The translations under genes were made by a program, and so were the position numbers. Of a stretch of 5,036 nucleotides of DNA, positions 1-5,036 are shown piece by piece. The notes below the pieces were generated by a model that ran no database searches, was not told the origin of the DNA, and saw only the letters and a list, made by a program, of their open reading frames with translations. Every line of letters starts with the position of its first letter. The first letter of the stretch is position 1. The DNA lies in NCBI GenBank assembly GCA_021795095.1, contig JAJYPU010000140.1, positions 1-5,036 on the forward strand. Reading direction: 5' to 3'. This stretch comes from Actinomycetes bacterium (GTDB lineage: Bacteria > Actinomycetota > Acidimicrobiia > Acidimicrobiales > RAAP-2).

Positions 1-392
1 CCGGAGTTAAAGAGCGCCGAGGTCTTGGCGTGGGTGCCGGGGGTGAGCGCGGCGAGTTCCTCGCAGACCGCGACGTACTCCTCGTAGGGCGCGACCATGA
101 AACAGGTGTGGGTGAAGTCAGCGACTTGCTGGGAGACCGCTTCGATGACCTCGGGCACGGCGTGACCGATCGAGGTGACCGCGATCCCCGAACCGAGGTC
201 CAAGAGCAGGTTGCCATCGACGTCAAGGAGCATCGCGCCCTCGCCGCGTTCGATGTAGACGGGGAAGCCTGTCGAGAGGCCGGCACTCACCACGGCCTTG
301 CGGCGGTCGTGCAGGGCCCGCGACTTGGGCCCGGGCAACTCGGTGACAACTTTGCGTTCGGTTCCGATTGACGGCCTGGATGACGACACCAC
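1..392 (-). CDS. gabT: 4-aminobutyrate aminotransferase, N-terminal part (runs off left edge)
   Basis: This reading frame is open from a GTG at 392 to the window edge and gives 130 residues plus a partial codon. The family is a PLP-dependent class III aminotransferase that moves the amino group of 4-aminobutyrate to 2-oxoglutarate, giving succinate semialdehyde and glutamate in the cytoplasm. The segment matches the N-terminus of actinobacterial GabT as I remember it: TELPGPKS near residue 17, DVDGN at 57-61, DLGSGIAV at 65-72, and the run ADFTHTCFMVAPYEEYVAV at about 91-109. The last full residues (SALFNS) fit the start of the FNSG element of the PLP site. The PLP lysine lies outside the window. 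An AGGAG at 402-398 precedes the start. The GTG at 392 has 5-nt spacing and the next codon, GTG at 389, has 8-nt spacing, so either could be used. Other class III omega-aminotransferases are possible, but the THTCFMV segment favours GabT. Confidence 0.86.
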   Translation of the reverse strand, partial: MVSSSRPSIGTERKVVTELPGPKSRALHDRRKAVVSAGLSTGFPVYIERGEGAMLLDVDGNLLLDLGSGIAVTSIGHAVPEVIEAVSQQVADFTHTCFMVAPYEEYVAVCEELAALTPGTHAKTSALFNS

Positions 393-409
393 GATGACTC
401 CTCTTCTTG

Positions 410-439
410 GTCTTAGGCCAGCGTAGTTCTGCCCGTCAA
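410..439 (-). promoter_or_regulatory. candidate promoter for gabT
   Basis: Read on the minus strand, TTGACG (439-434) is a good -35 hexamer. It is followed after 18 bp by TAAGAC (415-410), a mediocre -10. Transcription would start near 403, leaving a very short leader that begins close to the Shine-Dalgarno sequence. The position between the hairpin and gabT fits an independent promoter, but the -10 is weak, so this is only a candidate. Confidence 0.35.
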
Positions 440-451
440 CGCCCACCAGAC

Positions 452-485
452 GACGAAACGGGTGACTTTCGTCACCCGTTTCGTC
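452..485 (-). terminator. perfect 15-bp stem-loop after tRNA-Ser, possible terminator
   Basis: Positions 452-466 and 471-485 are exact reverse complements, enclosing a 4-nt loop (467-470). On the minus strand the loop reads GAAA, a GNRA-type tetraloop, and the hairpin begins 4 nt after the tRNA-Ser 3' end. The natural reading is a terminator or 3'-end structure for the tRNA transcript, separating it from gabT. No U-tract follows the stem on the minus strand (the next bases are TGGTGGG), so it is not a classical intrinsic terminator. The structure itself is certain; the function is inferred. Confidence 0.6.
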
Positions 486-489
486 ACGG

Positions 490-574
490 CGGAGGAGGTG
501 GGATTTGAACCCACGGTGCCCGTAGACACAGCAGTTTTCGAGACTGCCCGATTCGGCCGCTCTCGCACCCCTCC
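490..574 (-). tRNA. tRNA-Ser (anticodon CGA)
   Basis: This 85-nt class II tRNA reads from GGAGGGG (574-568) to the discriminator G at 490. The acceptor stem pairs GGAGGGG with CTCCTCC, with one G-U pair. The anticodon stem GCAGT/ACTGC (547-543 with 535-531) encloses the loop CTCGAAA, so the anticodon is CGA at 540-538, reading the serine codon UCG. A long variable arm pairs GTGTC with GGCAC, as expected for tRNA-Ser. The T-arm is GTGGG-TTCAAAT-CCCAC. G73 is the normal discriminator base for tRNA-Ser. The bases after it are CCG, so the CCA tail is not encoded and must be added by nucleotidyltransferase. Confidence 0.97.
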
Positions 575-623
575 GCCACGCAGTCTACCGTTCGTGGTGG
601 ATACGGTCCGAGGAGGGGTGCGA
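563..623. repeat. 12-bp inverted repeat: tRNA-Ser 5' end versus tadA ribosome-binding site
   Basis: GGAGGGGTGCGA occurs on the minus strand at 574-563, as the first 12 nt of tRNA-Ser, and on the plus strand at 612-623. The plus copy contains the Shine-Dalgarno sequence of tadA and ends one base before its GTG start. The arms are separated by 37 bp. The match is exact. Whether it is a relic of a tRNA fragment duplication, a functional hairpin or chance cannot be told from the sequence. Confidence 0.7.
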
Positions 624-624
624 C

Positions 625-1080
625 GTGCCAACTGACAGCGATAGGGAGTTCATGGCCGAGGCACTCGGCCTGGCGAGTCTGGCGGGCGAGCACGACGACG
701 TGCCCGTCGGCTGCCTGCTCGTCGCCGACGGCGTGGTGATCGGTCGCGGCGAGAACCGGCGCGAGCTCGACCACGACCCCACCGCGCACGCCGAGATCGT
801 CGCCCTGCGTGAGGCGGCTCGGACGCGGGGGGCGTGGCGGATGGACGACGTGACCGCCTACGTGACTCTCGAGCCGTGCGCGATGTGTGCCGGTGCGTTG
901 CTCAACGCGCGCGTCGCGCGGGTGGTGGTGGGGGCGCTGGACGAGAAGGCCGGCGCGGTCGGTTCGCGCTACCACCTGCTCGCCGACCCGCGACTCTTGC
1001 ACGAGGCGGCGGTGACCTACGACGTGCGCGCCGAGGAGTCGGCGGCACTGCTGCGGTCCTTCTTCGAGACGAGGCGCTGA
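625..1080 (+). CDS. tadA: tRNA-specific adenosine deaminase TadA
   Basis: The 151-residue protein is a full-length zinc-dependent deaminase of the TadA family, which converts A34 to inosine in the anticodon of tRNA-Arg(ACG) and so allows decoding of CGU, CGC and CGA codons. The active site is complete: HAE at 55-57 supplies the zinc ligand H55 and proton shuttle E57, and PCAMC at 84-88 supplies zinc ligands C85 and C88. The spacing is nearly identical to E. coli TadA (H57, E59, C87, C90). The N-terminal core VPVGCLLV and the conserved N44 are also present, as is GAVGS at 110-114. The start is GTG, chosen because AGGAGGGG at 611-618 lies 6 nt upstream; starting at the in-frame ATG at 652 would remove the first helix. 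It is divergent from tRNA-Ser, which is not its substrate. The stop is 1 bp from the next start, so it probably leads the tadA-HAD-fadD transcript. Confidence 0.95.
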   Translation: MPTDSDREFMAEALGLASLAGEHDDVPVGCLLVADGVVIGRGENRRELDHDPTAHAEIVALREAARTRGAWRMDDVTAYVTLEPCAMCAGALLNARVARVVVGALDEKAGAVGSRYHLLADPRLLHEAAVTYDVRAEESAALLRSFFETRR

Positions 1081-1081
1081 C

Positions 1082-1741
1082 GTGGCTGCGCCGATCGAGG
1101 TCATCTGCGTCGACATGGCCGGCACGACGATGCGTGACGACGGTGTGGTCGTGGGCGCCTTTCGCCGCACGATCGCGACACTCGGACTCGACCGGGCCAG
1201 TGCGGCGCGGGCCGAGTCCTACGTCACCGCGACGATGGGCCAGTCCAAGATCGAGGTGTTCCGCGCCATCTTCGGTCCCGCCGCGCAGCGCGCGAACGCG
1301 GTCTTCGAAGGGGCGGTCGCCGACGTCGCGGCCGAACTCGGCGTCAGTGCGCTGCCCGGCGTCGAGGAGACGGTGACACACTGGCGCGCCACCGGACGTC
1401 GGGTGGCACTGACGACCGGGTTCTCGCCAACGACCCGCGAGGCCCTCGTCGCCCAGCTCGGCTGGGCGGACGTGTTCGACCTGCGGGTCTCTCCGGCCGA
1501 CGCGGGTCGTGGTCGGCCGAGTCCTGACATGGTGTGGTGGGCCGCCACGCGCCTCGAGGCGCCGTCGTGCGCGTCGATCATGGTGGTCGGCGACACCGCC
1601 GCGGACATCGAGTCGGGCCGCCGGGCGGGAGCCGGGCAGTGCGTGGGCGTGCGCACCGGGAGTGACGACGACGCCACGCTCCTGGCGGCCGGAGCCGACC
1701 GGGTGGTCGACGCGCTGTCGGACCTGCGCGACCTGGGCTGA
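1082..1741 (+). CDS. HAD-superfamily hydrolase, phosphonatase-like
   Basis: The 219-residue protein has all four HAD motifs. Motif I is DMAGTT at 11-16 with nucleophile D11, in the DxAGT form seen in phosphonoacetaldehyde hydrolase (PhnX) rather than the usual DxDxT/V. Motif II is the TTGF region at 111-114. Motif III is the GRP at 144-146 with arginine R145 in place of the usual lysine, as in PhnX. Motif IV is GDTAAD at 170-175. A small alpha-helical cap lies between motifs I and II and contains MGQSK at 52-56; K56 falls where PhnX of B. cereus has its Schiff-base lysine in MGLLK. The best call is the PhnX-like clade, a cytoplasmic hydrolase of unproven substrate; true phosphonatase activity or a phosphate-ester phosphatase are both possible. 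The protein is shorter than PhnX (about 265 residues). The GTG start follows the tadA stop by 1 bp, with GAGG at 1071-1074 as ribosome site, so translation is probably coupled. No phosphonate transporter or PhnW aminotransferase is nearby. Confidence 0.85.
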   Translation: MAAPIEVICVDMAGTTMRDDGVVVGAFRRTIATLGLDRASAARAESYVTATMGQSKIEVFRAIFGPAAQRANAVFEGAVADVAAELGVSALPGVEETVTHWRATGRRVALTTGFSPTTREALVAQLGWADVFDLRVSPADAGRGRPSPDMVWWAATRLEAPSCASIMVVGDTAADIESGRRAGAGQCVGVRTGSDDDATLLAAGADRVVDALSDLRDLG

Positions 1742-1767
1742 CCGATAATCTCGCCACAGGGGGCGTC

Positions 1768-3417
1768 ATGGCGGGTTGGGAGTTCGCGACCATCTTCGAG
1801 ACGGTGGCAGATCGGCTGCCCGACGCGACCGCGTTGCGCCAGGGTGCGCGCACGACCTCGTTCCGGGACTTCGACCGGCGCGCCGACGGCGTCGCCGCGT
1901 GGCTCCTGTCGCTCGGCGTGGCCGAACAGGACCGCTTCGCCCAGCTCTTGTTCAACGGCCCCGCGTACCTCGAGTCGGTCTTCGCCGCCTACAAGGTCGG
2001 TCTCGTGCCGGTGAACACCAACTACCGCTACGGCGCCGAGGAGCTCGCCTACCTGTGGGGCAACGCCGAACCGGCGGCGGTCGTCTTCCACGGCGCGCTG
2101 GGTCCCGTGGTCGACGCGGTGCGCCACCGGGTGCCGTCGGTGCGCGGCTGGCTCTTCGTGGACGACGGCACCTCGGAATGCCCGCCGTGGGCGACCCCCT
2201 ACGAGGCGGTGGCCGATGCGTCGGTGGCGCGACAACGCTCGCCGTGGGGACGCGACGGCGACCAACTCTGCCTGCTCTACACGGGTGGGACGACCGGACT
2301 GCCCAAAGGCGTGATGTGGCGCCAGGACGACCTCGTGGTTCTCATGCCAAAGATGGGGCCCTTCGCGTTCGGCCCCGAGCCCGATTACGAGGCCATGGCG
2401 GCGTCACTGTCCGACGCCGGGCAGGCGACGCTCGCCGCATGCCCGCTGATGCACGGCACCGCGCTCTTGACGTCCCAGTCCGTGCTCGCCCAAGGCGGGT
2501 CGGTGGCGACCCTCTCGTCGCGGCGCTTCGACGCCGTCGAGTTGCTCGAGGACATCTCGCGCCACCACGTGGCCGGCGTCATCCTCGTTGGGGACGCCTT
2601 CGCCCGTCCGGTGCTCGAGGCCCTCGACGCCGCACCGGGCCGCTGGGACCTGTCGAGTCTGGTGGTGATCGGCTCGTCGGGGGCGATGTGGTCCAAGCCC
2701 GTCAAGCGTGGCCTGCTCGCCCATCACCCGACGATGCTGCTCGTGGACGCCTACGGCTCGTCTGAGGCCCTACCACTGGGCACGTCGATCTCGGGTGGGT
2801 CCGTCGCGGTGGCGACGGCGACCTTTTCGCTCGGGGACCGGGCCCTCGTGGTGAGCGAGGACGGGCGGATCGTGCGACCGGGCTCTGGGGAGGTGGGACT
2901 CGTGGCGATGGGCGGAAGGATCCCGCTCGGGTACTTCCGAGACGTGGCGAAGTCGGCCGAGACCTTCCGGGTGATCGAGGGCCAGCGCGTCGCGGTGCCC
3001 GGCGACCTCGCCACGGTCGGCGCCGACGGGACGATCACGTTGCTCGGCCGTGGCTCGAGCTGCATCAACACCGGTGGCGAGAAGGTCTTCGCCGAGGAGG
3101 TCGAAGAGGTGCTCAAGACCCACGCGGACGTGGTCGACGCCGTCGTGGTGGGCCTCGCCGACGAGCGCTGGGGCGAGGTGGTCACGGCGATCGTCGAGCT
3201 ACGCCCCGGAACGGCACCGGGCCAGGGTGAACTCGTCGAACACGTACGGGGACGTCTCGCGGGCTACAAGACGCCCAAGCACGTGCTCGTCGTCGAGTCG
3301 ATCGGCCGGTCGCCCAACGGCAAGGTCGACTACCGATGGGCTCGCACCGTCGCCCGTGAGCGCCTCTCGCCCGTGGGCGAGTCCTCAGTCGGCCCAGGTG
3401 AGGGGATGAATCGATGA
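1768..3417 (+). CDS. acyl-CoA synthetase (AMP-forming), FadD type
   Basis: The 549-residue protein is a full-length ANL-superfamily ligase. It would activate a carboxylic acid with ATP to an acyl-AMP and transfer the acyl group to CoA. The motifs are in order: the P-loop YTGGTTGLPKG at 171-181 followed by VMWRQDD; the A5 motif YGSSE at 329-333; PGDLA at 411-415 with the ribose-binding D413; the A8 hinge GRGSSCINTGGEKVF at 427-441; and the A10 motif PNGKVDYR at 516-523 with catalytic K519. The GVMWRQDD stretch recalls mycobacterial FadD proteins that act on steroid side chains or medium and long fatty acids (such as FadD17 and FadD19), but substrate cannot be read from the sequence. No signal peptide or membrane segment is seen. 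The ATG at 1768 lies 26 bp after the HAD stop, with only a weak G-rich ribosome site (AGGGGG, 1759-1764). It is probably the last gene of the tadA-HAD-fadD unit. Confidence 0.93.
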   Translation: MAGWEFATIFETVADRLPDATALRQGARTTSFRDFDRRADGVAAWLLSLGVAEQDRFAQLLFNGPAYLESVFAAYKVGLVPVNTNYRYGAEELAYLWGNAEPAAVVFHGALGPVVDAVRHRVPSVRGWLFVDDGTSECPPWATPYEAVADASVARQRSPWGRDGDQLCLLYTGGTTGLPKGVMWRQDDLVVLMPKMGPFAFGPEPDYEAMAASLSDAGQATLAACPLMHGTALLTSQSVLAQGGSVATLSSRRFDAVELLEDISRHHVAGVILVGDAFARPVLEALDAAPGRWDLSSLVVIGSSGAMWSKPVKRGLLAHHPTMLLVDAYGSSEALPLGTSISGGSVAVATATFSLGDRALVVSEDGRIVRPGSGEVGLVAMGGRIPLGYFRDVAKSAETFRVIEGQRVAVPGDLATVGADGTITLLGRGSSCINTGGEKVFAEEVEEVLKTHADVVDAVVVGLADERWGEVVTAIVELRPGTAPGQGELVEHVRGRLAGYKTPKHVLVVESIGRSPNGKVDYRWARTVARERLSPVGESSVGPGEGMNR

Positions 3418-3433
3418 CGGCCGCCGGTTTTGC

Positions 3434-3461
3434 TTGAACACTAGCGATATATCGCTATACT
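3434..3461 (+). promoter_or_regulatory. promoter of padR
   Basis: TTGAAC (3434-3439) is a good -35 and TATACT (3456-3461) an excellent -10, separated by 16 bp. This sits in the most AT-rich stretch of the window, between the fadD stop and padR. Transcription would start near 3468, giving a leader of about 30 nt with AAGGAG at 3486-3491. The spacer holds the palindrome described separately, so repressor binding there would directly block RNA polymerase. Confidence 0.8.
3442..3457. promoter_or_regulatory. 16-bp perfect palindromic operator, probably for PadR
   Basis: TAGCGATATATCGCTA is an exact palindrome centred between 3449 and 3450. It occupies the promoter spacer and overlaps the first two bases of the -10. 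PadR-family proteins are dimers that commonly repress their own promoter through such dyads, so autorepression by the adjacent gene is the simplest reading. A further half-site-like ATATCG lies at 3469-3474, and its TATCG is 20 bp from the TATCG of the right palindrome arm, about two helical turns. The full palindrome occurs nowhere else in the window. Confidence 0.78.
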
Positions 3462-3497
3462 CTCATACATATCGACAGTGATTCGAAGGAGAAGGCC

Positions 3498-4088
3498 ATG
3501 TTCAAGGAATTCGACAACGACCGGCGGGGACTCGGTGAGCCCGGTCCGTTGGGGCGTCAGCGTCGTGGTGGACCTGGACACGGTCACGGCGGACCCGGCG
3601 GGCACTTCCGCTATGGGCCGATGCGACGTGATGGTCGACGTGCGCGCGGCGACGTGCGCGCGGCAGTGCTCGTGCTGCTCGACGAGCGGCCGCGCAACGG
3701 CTATCAGCTCATCCAAGAGTTGACCGAGCGGTCGAACGACGCGTGGCGTCCGAGCCCCGGCTCCATCTACCCCGTGCTCCAGCAGCTCGAGGACGAGGGC
3801 CTCATCACCGCGGCCGCCGCGGGCACCGGACGGACCTACGAGCTCACCGAGGCCGGACGAGCCCTCGTCGCCGAGCAGCGCGACGAACTCGGCAAGCCCT
3901 GGGAGAACACCGACACCGGGGGGCGCGTCGCGCGCGAGCTGATGGGCACCGCGCGTGACGTCGTGCTCGCCGCACGCCAGGTGATGGTCGCGGGGTCCGC
4001 CTCGCAGGTCGCCAAGGCGACGGCCGTCCTGGTCGAGACCCGCCGGTCGCTCTACGGCATCCTCGCCGAGGGCGATCAGGTCTCGTAG
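3498..4088 (+). CDS. PadR-family transcriptional repressor
   Basis: The 196-residue protein carries a PadR winged-helix domain at about 50-125. GDVRAAVLVLL at 51-61 is helix 1, ERPRNGYQLIQEL at 63-75 is the typical GYQ/LI segment, PSPGSIYPVLQQLEDEGLI at 85-103 is the recognition helix and its flank, and GRTYELTEAG at 111-120 is the wing. The C-terminal 70 residues, including ELGKPW at 130-135, are helical and probably form the dimerisation and effector region. Residues 8-50 form an unusual head rich in Gly, Arg and His (for example GGPGHGHGGPGGHFRYGP, 24-41), likely disordered. It could contact DNA or bind metal, but that is speculation. The ATG at 3498 has AAGGAG 6 nt upstream and its own promoter with a palindrome. 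No efflux pump or other usual PadR partner is adjacent on the same strand; both following genes are convergent. Ligand and regulon are unknown. Confidence 0.92.
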   Translation: MFKEFDNDRRGLGEPGPLGRQRRGGPGHGHGGPGGHFRYGPMRRDGRRARGDVRAAVLVLLDERPRNGYQLIQELTERSNDAWRPSPGSIYPVLQQLEDEGLITAAAAGTGRTYELTEAGRALVAEQRDELGKPWENTDTGGRVARELMGTARDVVLAARQVMVAGSASQVAKATAVLVETRRSLYGILAEGDQVS

Positions 4089-4109
4089 GCGTCACGCGGC
4101 GCGAAGCGC

Positions 4110-4535
4110 TCACGGGGCCGGCGGTTCCGGCTCTTTCGGATGGGCGACGAACGCGACCGAACTGCGCTCGGGGTGTTCGAAATCCAGGTGGACCGTGAAC
4201 GGCTCGTCGCCGTGCGAGGGGCCCTCACCGTCGGCGACGATCACCTGGTCCTCGTCGGGCCGACCGTAGATCGCTCGCGCCATGCCGAGCATCGCCTGGC
4301 CGAGCACCACGCCGAACGTGGAGTTCGCCGCACGTTCGCTCAGTGTGGGCGGTCCGTCCTCGACCGCAACCGCGTTCTCGTCGGTCGCGCGCAGCCACTC
4401 CAGCCACTGCGCATCGGTCCAGGACTCGGGGTCCTCGGGTGGGCCCGCGTCGATGGGCAGGTCACTCGGCTCCACGGAGCCCACCGTATCGGTACCGCGT
4501 TCTTGGTCGCACGTCAGCGCCCAGCGACGTCGCAC
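4110..4535 (-). CDS. small acidic protein of unknown function
   Basis: I do not recognise this protein. The frame is supported by strong G/C third-position bias; the overlapping plus-strand frame looks like its antisense shadow. As drawn it has 141 residues from a GTG at 4535, but no ribosome site precedes that codon. GTG at 4484 or 4475 (residues 18 or 21) may be the true start, giving about 121-124 residues. The N-terminal part is acidic and Pro-rich with a Trp-containing helix (DAQWLEWLRAT, 43-53). The middle is a more hydrophobic helix-like stretch around FGVVLGQAMLGMARAIYG (74-91), then an acidic segment with HLDFEHPERSSVAFV (115-129), and a Pro-rich end. The central stretch is Gly/Ala-rich and could be a weak amphipathic or membrane-associated helix. 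It starts 8 bp after the stop of the upstream PilZ-domain gene on the same strand, suggesting cotranscription. It converges with padR, with a 21-bp gap. Confidence 0.72.
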   Translation of the reverse strand: MRRRWALTCDQERGTDTVGSVEPSDLPIDAGPPEDPESWTDAQWLEWLRATDENAVAVEDGPPTLSERAANSTFGVVLGQAMLGMARAIYGRPDEDQVIVADGEGPSHGDEPFTVHLDFEHPERSSVAFVAHPKEPEPPAP

Positions 4536-4543
4536 CAGTGGGT

Positions 4544-5036
4544 TCAGTGGGTGTGCACGTCGTCGGCGGGCTGGTGCGTTCTCGCGCGATGGGACCCGTC
4601 GTGGCGGTGTGCGTTCATCGATCGATGCGCGTGACTCGTGAGCTCGCGCGCCCCGAAGAGTGCCACCGCGAGTCGGCCGACTTCACGGTCCTGGCCCGCG
4701 CTGAACTGGACGCTCACGATGTCGCCCCCGTCGCCGGCCGGTTGGCGGCTGCGCTCTTCGCAGGCGAGTCGCACGACTTGGTCCCCGTCGAAGGTCAACG
4801 TCAGGACGTGGCGTGCACTCGACGACGATGACCCCGTGCGCACCAGTGCGCCCCCGATGGAGATGTCGAGCAGGTGGGCGTGGCGGCCGTCGACGAGCGC
4901 GTCGCCCTCGAGTCGTTGGCGCACGCCGGTTCGTCGATCGGTCGCGAACCGGTCCGAACGGATCCGGTGAATCGCGGCGCCGAGCAGGACCGCGTTGACG
5001 AACGCCCAGAACGCCGCGCCGTAGACCGTCCAGCGC
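4544..5036 (-). CDS. C-terminus of BcsA-like glycosyltransferase with PilZ domain (runs off right edge)
   Basis: The frame is open from the right edge to a TGA at 4546-4544, giving 163 residues. It begins with a hydrophobic helix (VYGAAFWAFVNAVLLGAAI, about 5034-4970), followed by an Arg-rich linker and a PilZ domain. Both halves of the PilZ c-di-GMP signature are intact: RxxxR as RTGVR (4933-4919) and DxSxxG as DISIGG (4867-4850). A final transmembrane helix running into a PilZ domain is the layout of the C-terminus of BcsA, the c-di-GMP-activated cellulose synthase in the inner membrane, and the FW..VN..LLGAAI pattern resembles BcsA there. The glycosyltransferase domain itself is not in view, so another PilZ-tailed membrane protein (for example an Alg44-like one) cannot be excluded. 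The last 30 or so residues are rich in His, Arg and Ser and look disordered. A start at the internal GTG (4924) would cut the RxxxR motif, so the longer frame is right. Confidence 0.8.
   Translation of the reverse strand, partial: RWTVYGAAFWAFVNAVLLGAAIHRIRSDRFATDRRTGVRQRLEGDALVDGRHAHLLDISIGGALVRTGSSSSSARHVLTLTFDGDQVVRLACEERSRQPAGDGGDIVSVQFSAGQDREVGRLAVALFGARELTSHAHRSMNAHRHDGSHRARTHQPADDVHTH

Noticed and set aside
30..371. Plus-strand open frame of 113 codons
   Set aside because: It is antisense to gabT, whose minus-strand product is recognisable residue by residue; the plus-strand product is low-complexity Asp/Arg/Gly-rich.
490..574. tRNA-Ser as an attachment site for an integrated element
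   Set aside because: Serine tRNA genes are common integration sites, but no integrase is seen and no direct repeat of the tRNA 3' end was found in the window; the only copy is an inverted 5' end.
582..587. TAGACT on the minus strand as the -10 of tRNA-Ser
   Set aside because: The position (7 bp before the tRNA) is possible, but no convincing -35 is present 16-18 bp further upstream.
484..1170. Long minus-strand open frame across tRNA-Ser and tadA
   Set aside because: It runs through the tRNA and antisense to tadA, which has a complete active site; it is a GC-rich shadow.
1..1741. Phosphonate degradation locus (aminotransferase plus phosphonatase-like hydrolase)
   Set aside because: The aminotransferase is a class III GabT type, divergently placed beyond a tRNA, and not the class V PhnW; no phosphonate transporter or regulator is seen.
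1744..1749. GATAAT as a -10 for a separate fadD-gene promoter
   Set aside because: No acceptable -35 lies 16-18 bp upstream (the bases are GC-rich, around GACCTG) and a single AT-rich hexamer is too little to support a promoter.
1219..2265. 348-codon minus-strand open frame
   Set aside because: It overlaps the HAD and acyl-CoA synthetase genes in antisense, and its Arg/Ala/Gly/Ser-rich product has no recognisable motif.
4089..4131. Bidirectional terminator between padR and the acidic gene
   Set aside because: Only short stems occur (GCGC-GAA-GCGC at 4099-4109; GCCGG-CGGTT-CCGGC at 4117-4131, inside the gene) and no T-run follows on either strand.
4140..4634. Plus-strand open frame of 164 codons
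   Set aside because: It is antisense to the acidic protein and the PilZ C-terminus; the minus frames have better third-position GC and, for PilZ, a clear signature.

Overview
The window is GC-rich, with strong G/C preference at third codon positions, frequent GTG starts and actinobacterial-type proteins: a mycobacterial-like GabT, a FadD-type acyl-CoA ligase and a PadR regulator with a Gly/Arg/His-rich head. This suggests a high-GC actinobacterium, possibly Acidimicrobiia-like. The lineage is an inference from protein flavour, not from a marker gene.

Layout from left to right. The N-terminal 130 codons of gabT (4-aminobutyrate aminotransferase) lie on the minus strand and run off the left edge. 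Upstream of gabT on the same strand come a perfect 15-bp hairpin and a tRNA-Ser with anticodon CGA. A gap of 50 bp separates the tRNA from a plus-strand cluster: tadA (tRNA adenosine deaminase), a phosphonatase-like HAD hydrolase 1 bp after it, and a FadD-type acyl-CoA synthetase 26 bp further on. An AT-rich island near 3430-3475 follows. It holds a consensus-like promoter with a perfect 16-bp palindrome in the spacer, driving a PadR-family repressor. On the minus strand, converging on padR, are a small acidic protein of unknown function and, upstream of it by 8 bp, the C-terminal end of a membrane protein. That end has one transmembrane helix followed by a PilZ c-di-GMP-binding domain, the arrangement seen at the C-terminus of BcsA-type cellulose synthases. 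It runs off the right edge.

How they work together. The tadA-HAD-fadD run looks like one transcription unit by spacing, but the three functions (tRNA wobble editing, small-molecule hydrolysis, acyl activation) do not form an obvious pathway. padR appears to be a self-contained autoregulated unit whose other targets are not in view. The acidic protein and the PilZ protein probably share a transcript, so the acidic protein may have a role in c-di-GMP-controlled polysaccharide synthesis; this is inference from position only.

Most of the window is ordinary chromosome. The points most worth a second look are the operator/promoter architecture of padR, the phosphonatase-like enzyme that keeps a lysine at the Schiff-base position, the PilZ-tailed synthase with its small partner gene, and the copy of the tRNA-Ser 5' end that forms the ribosome-binding site of tadA. 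No mobile element, CRISPR array or clearly novel multi-gene system was seen.
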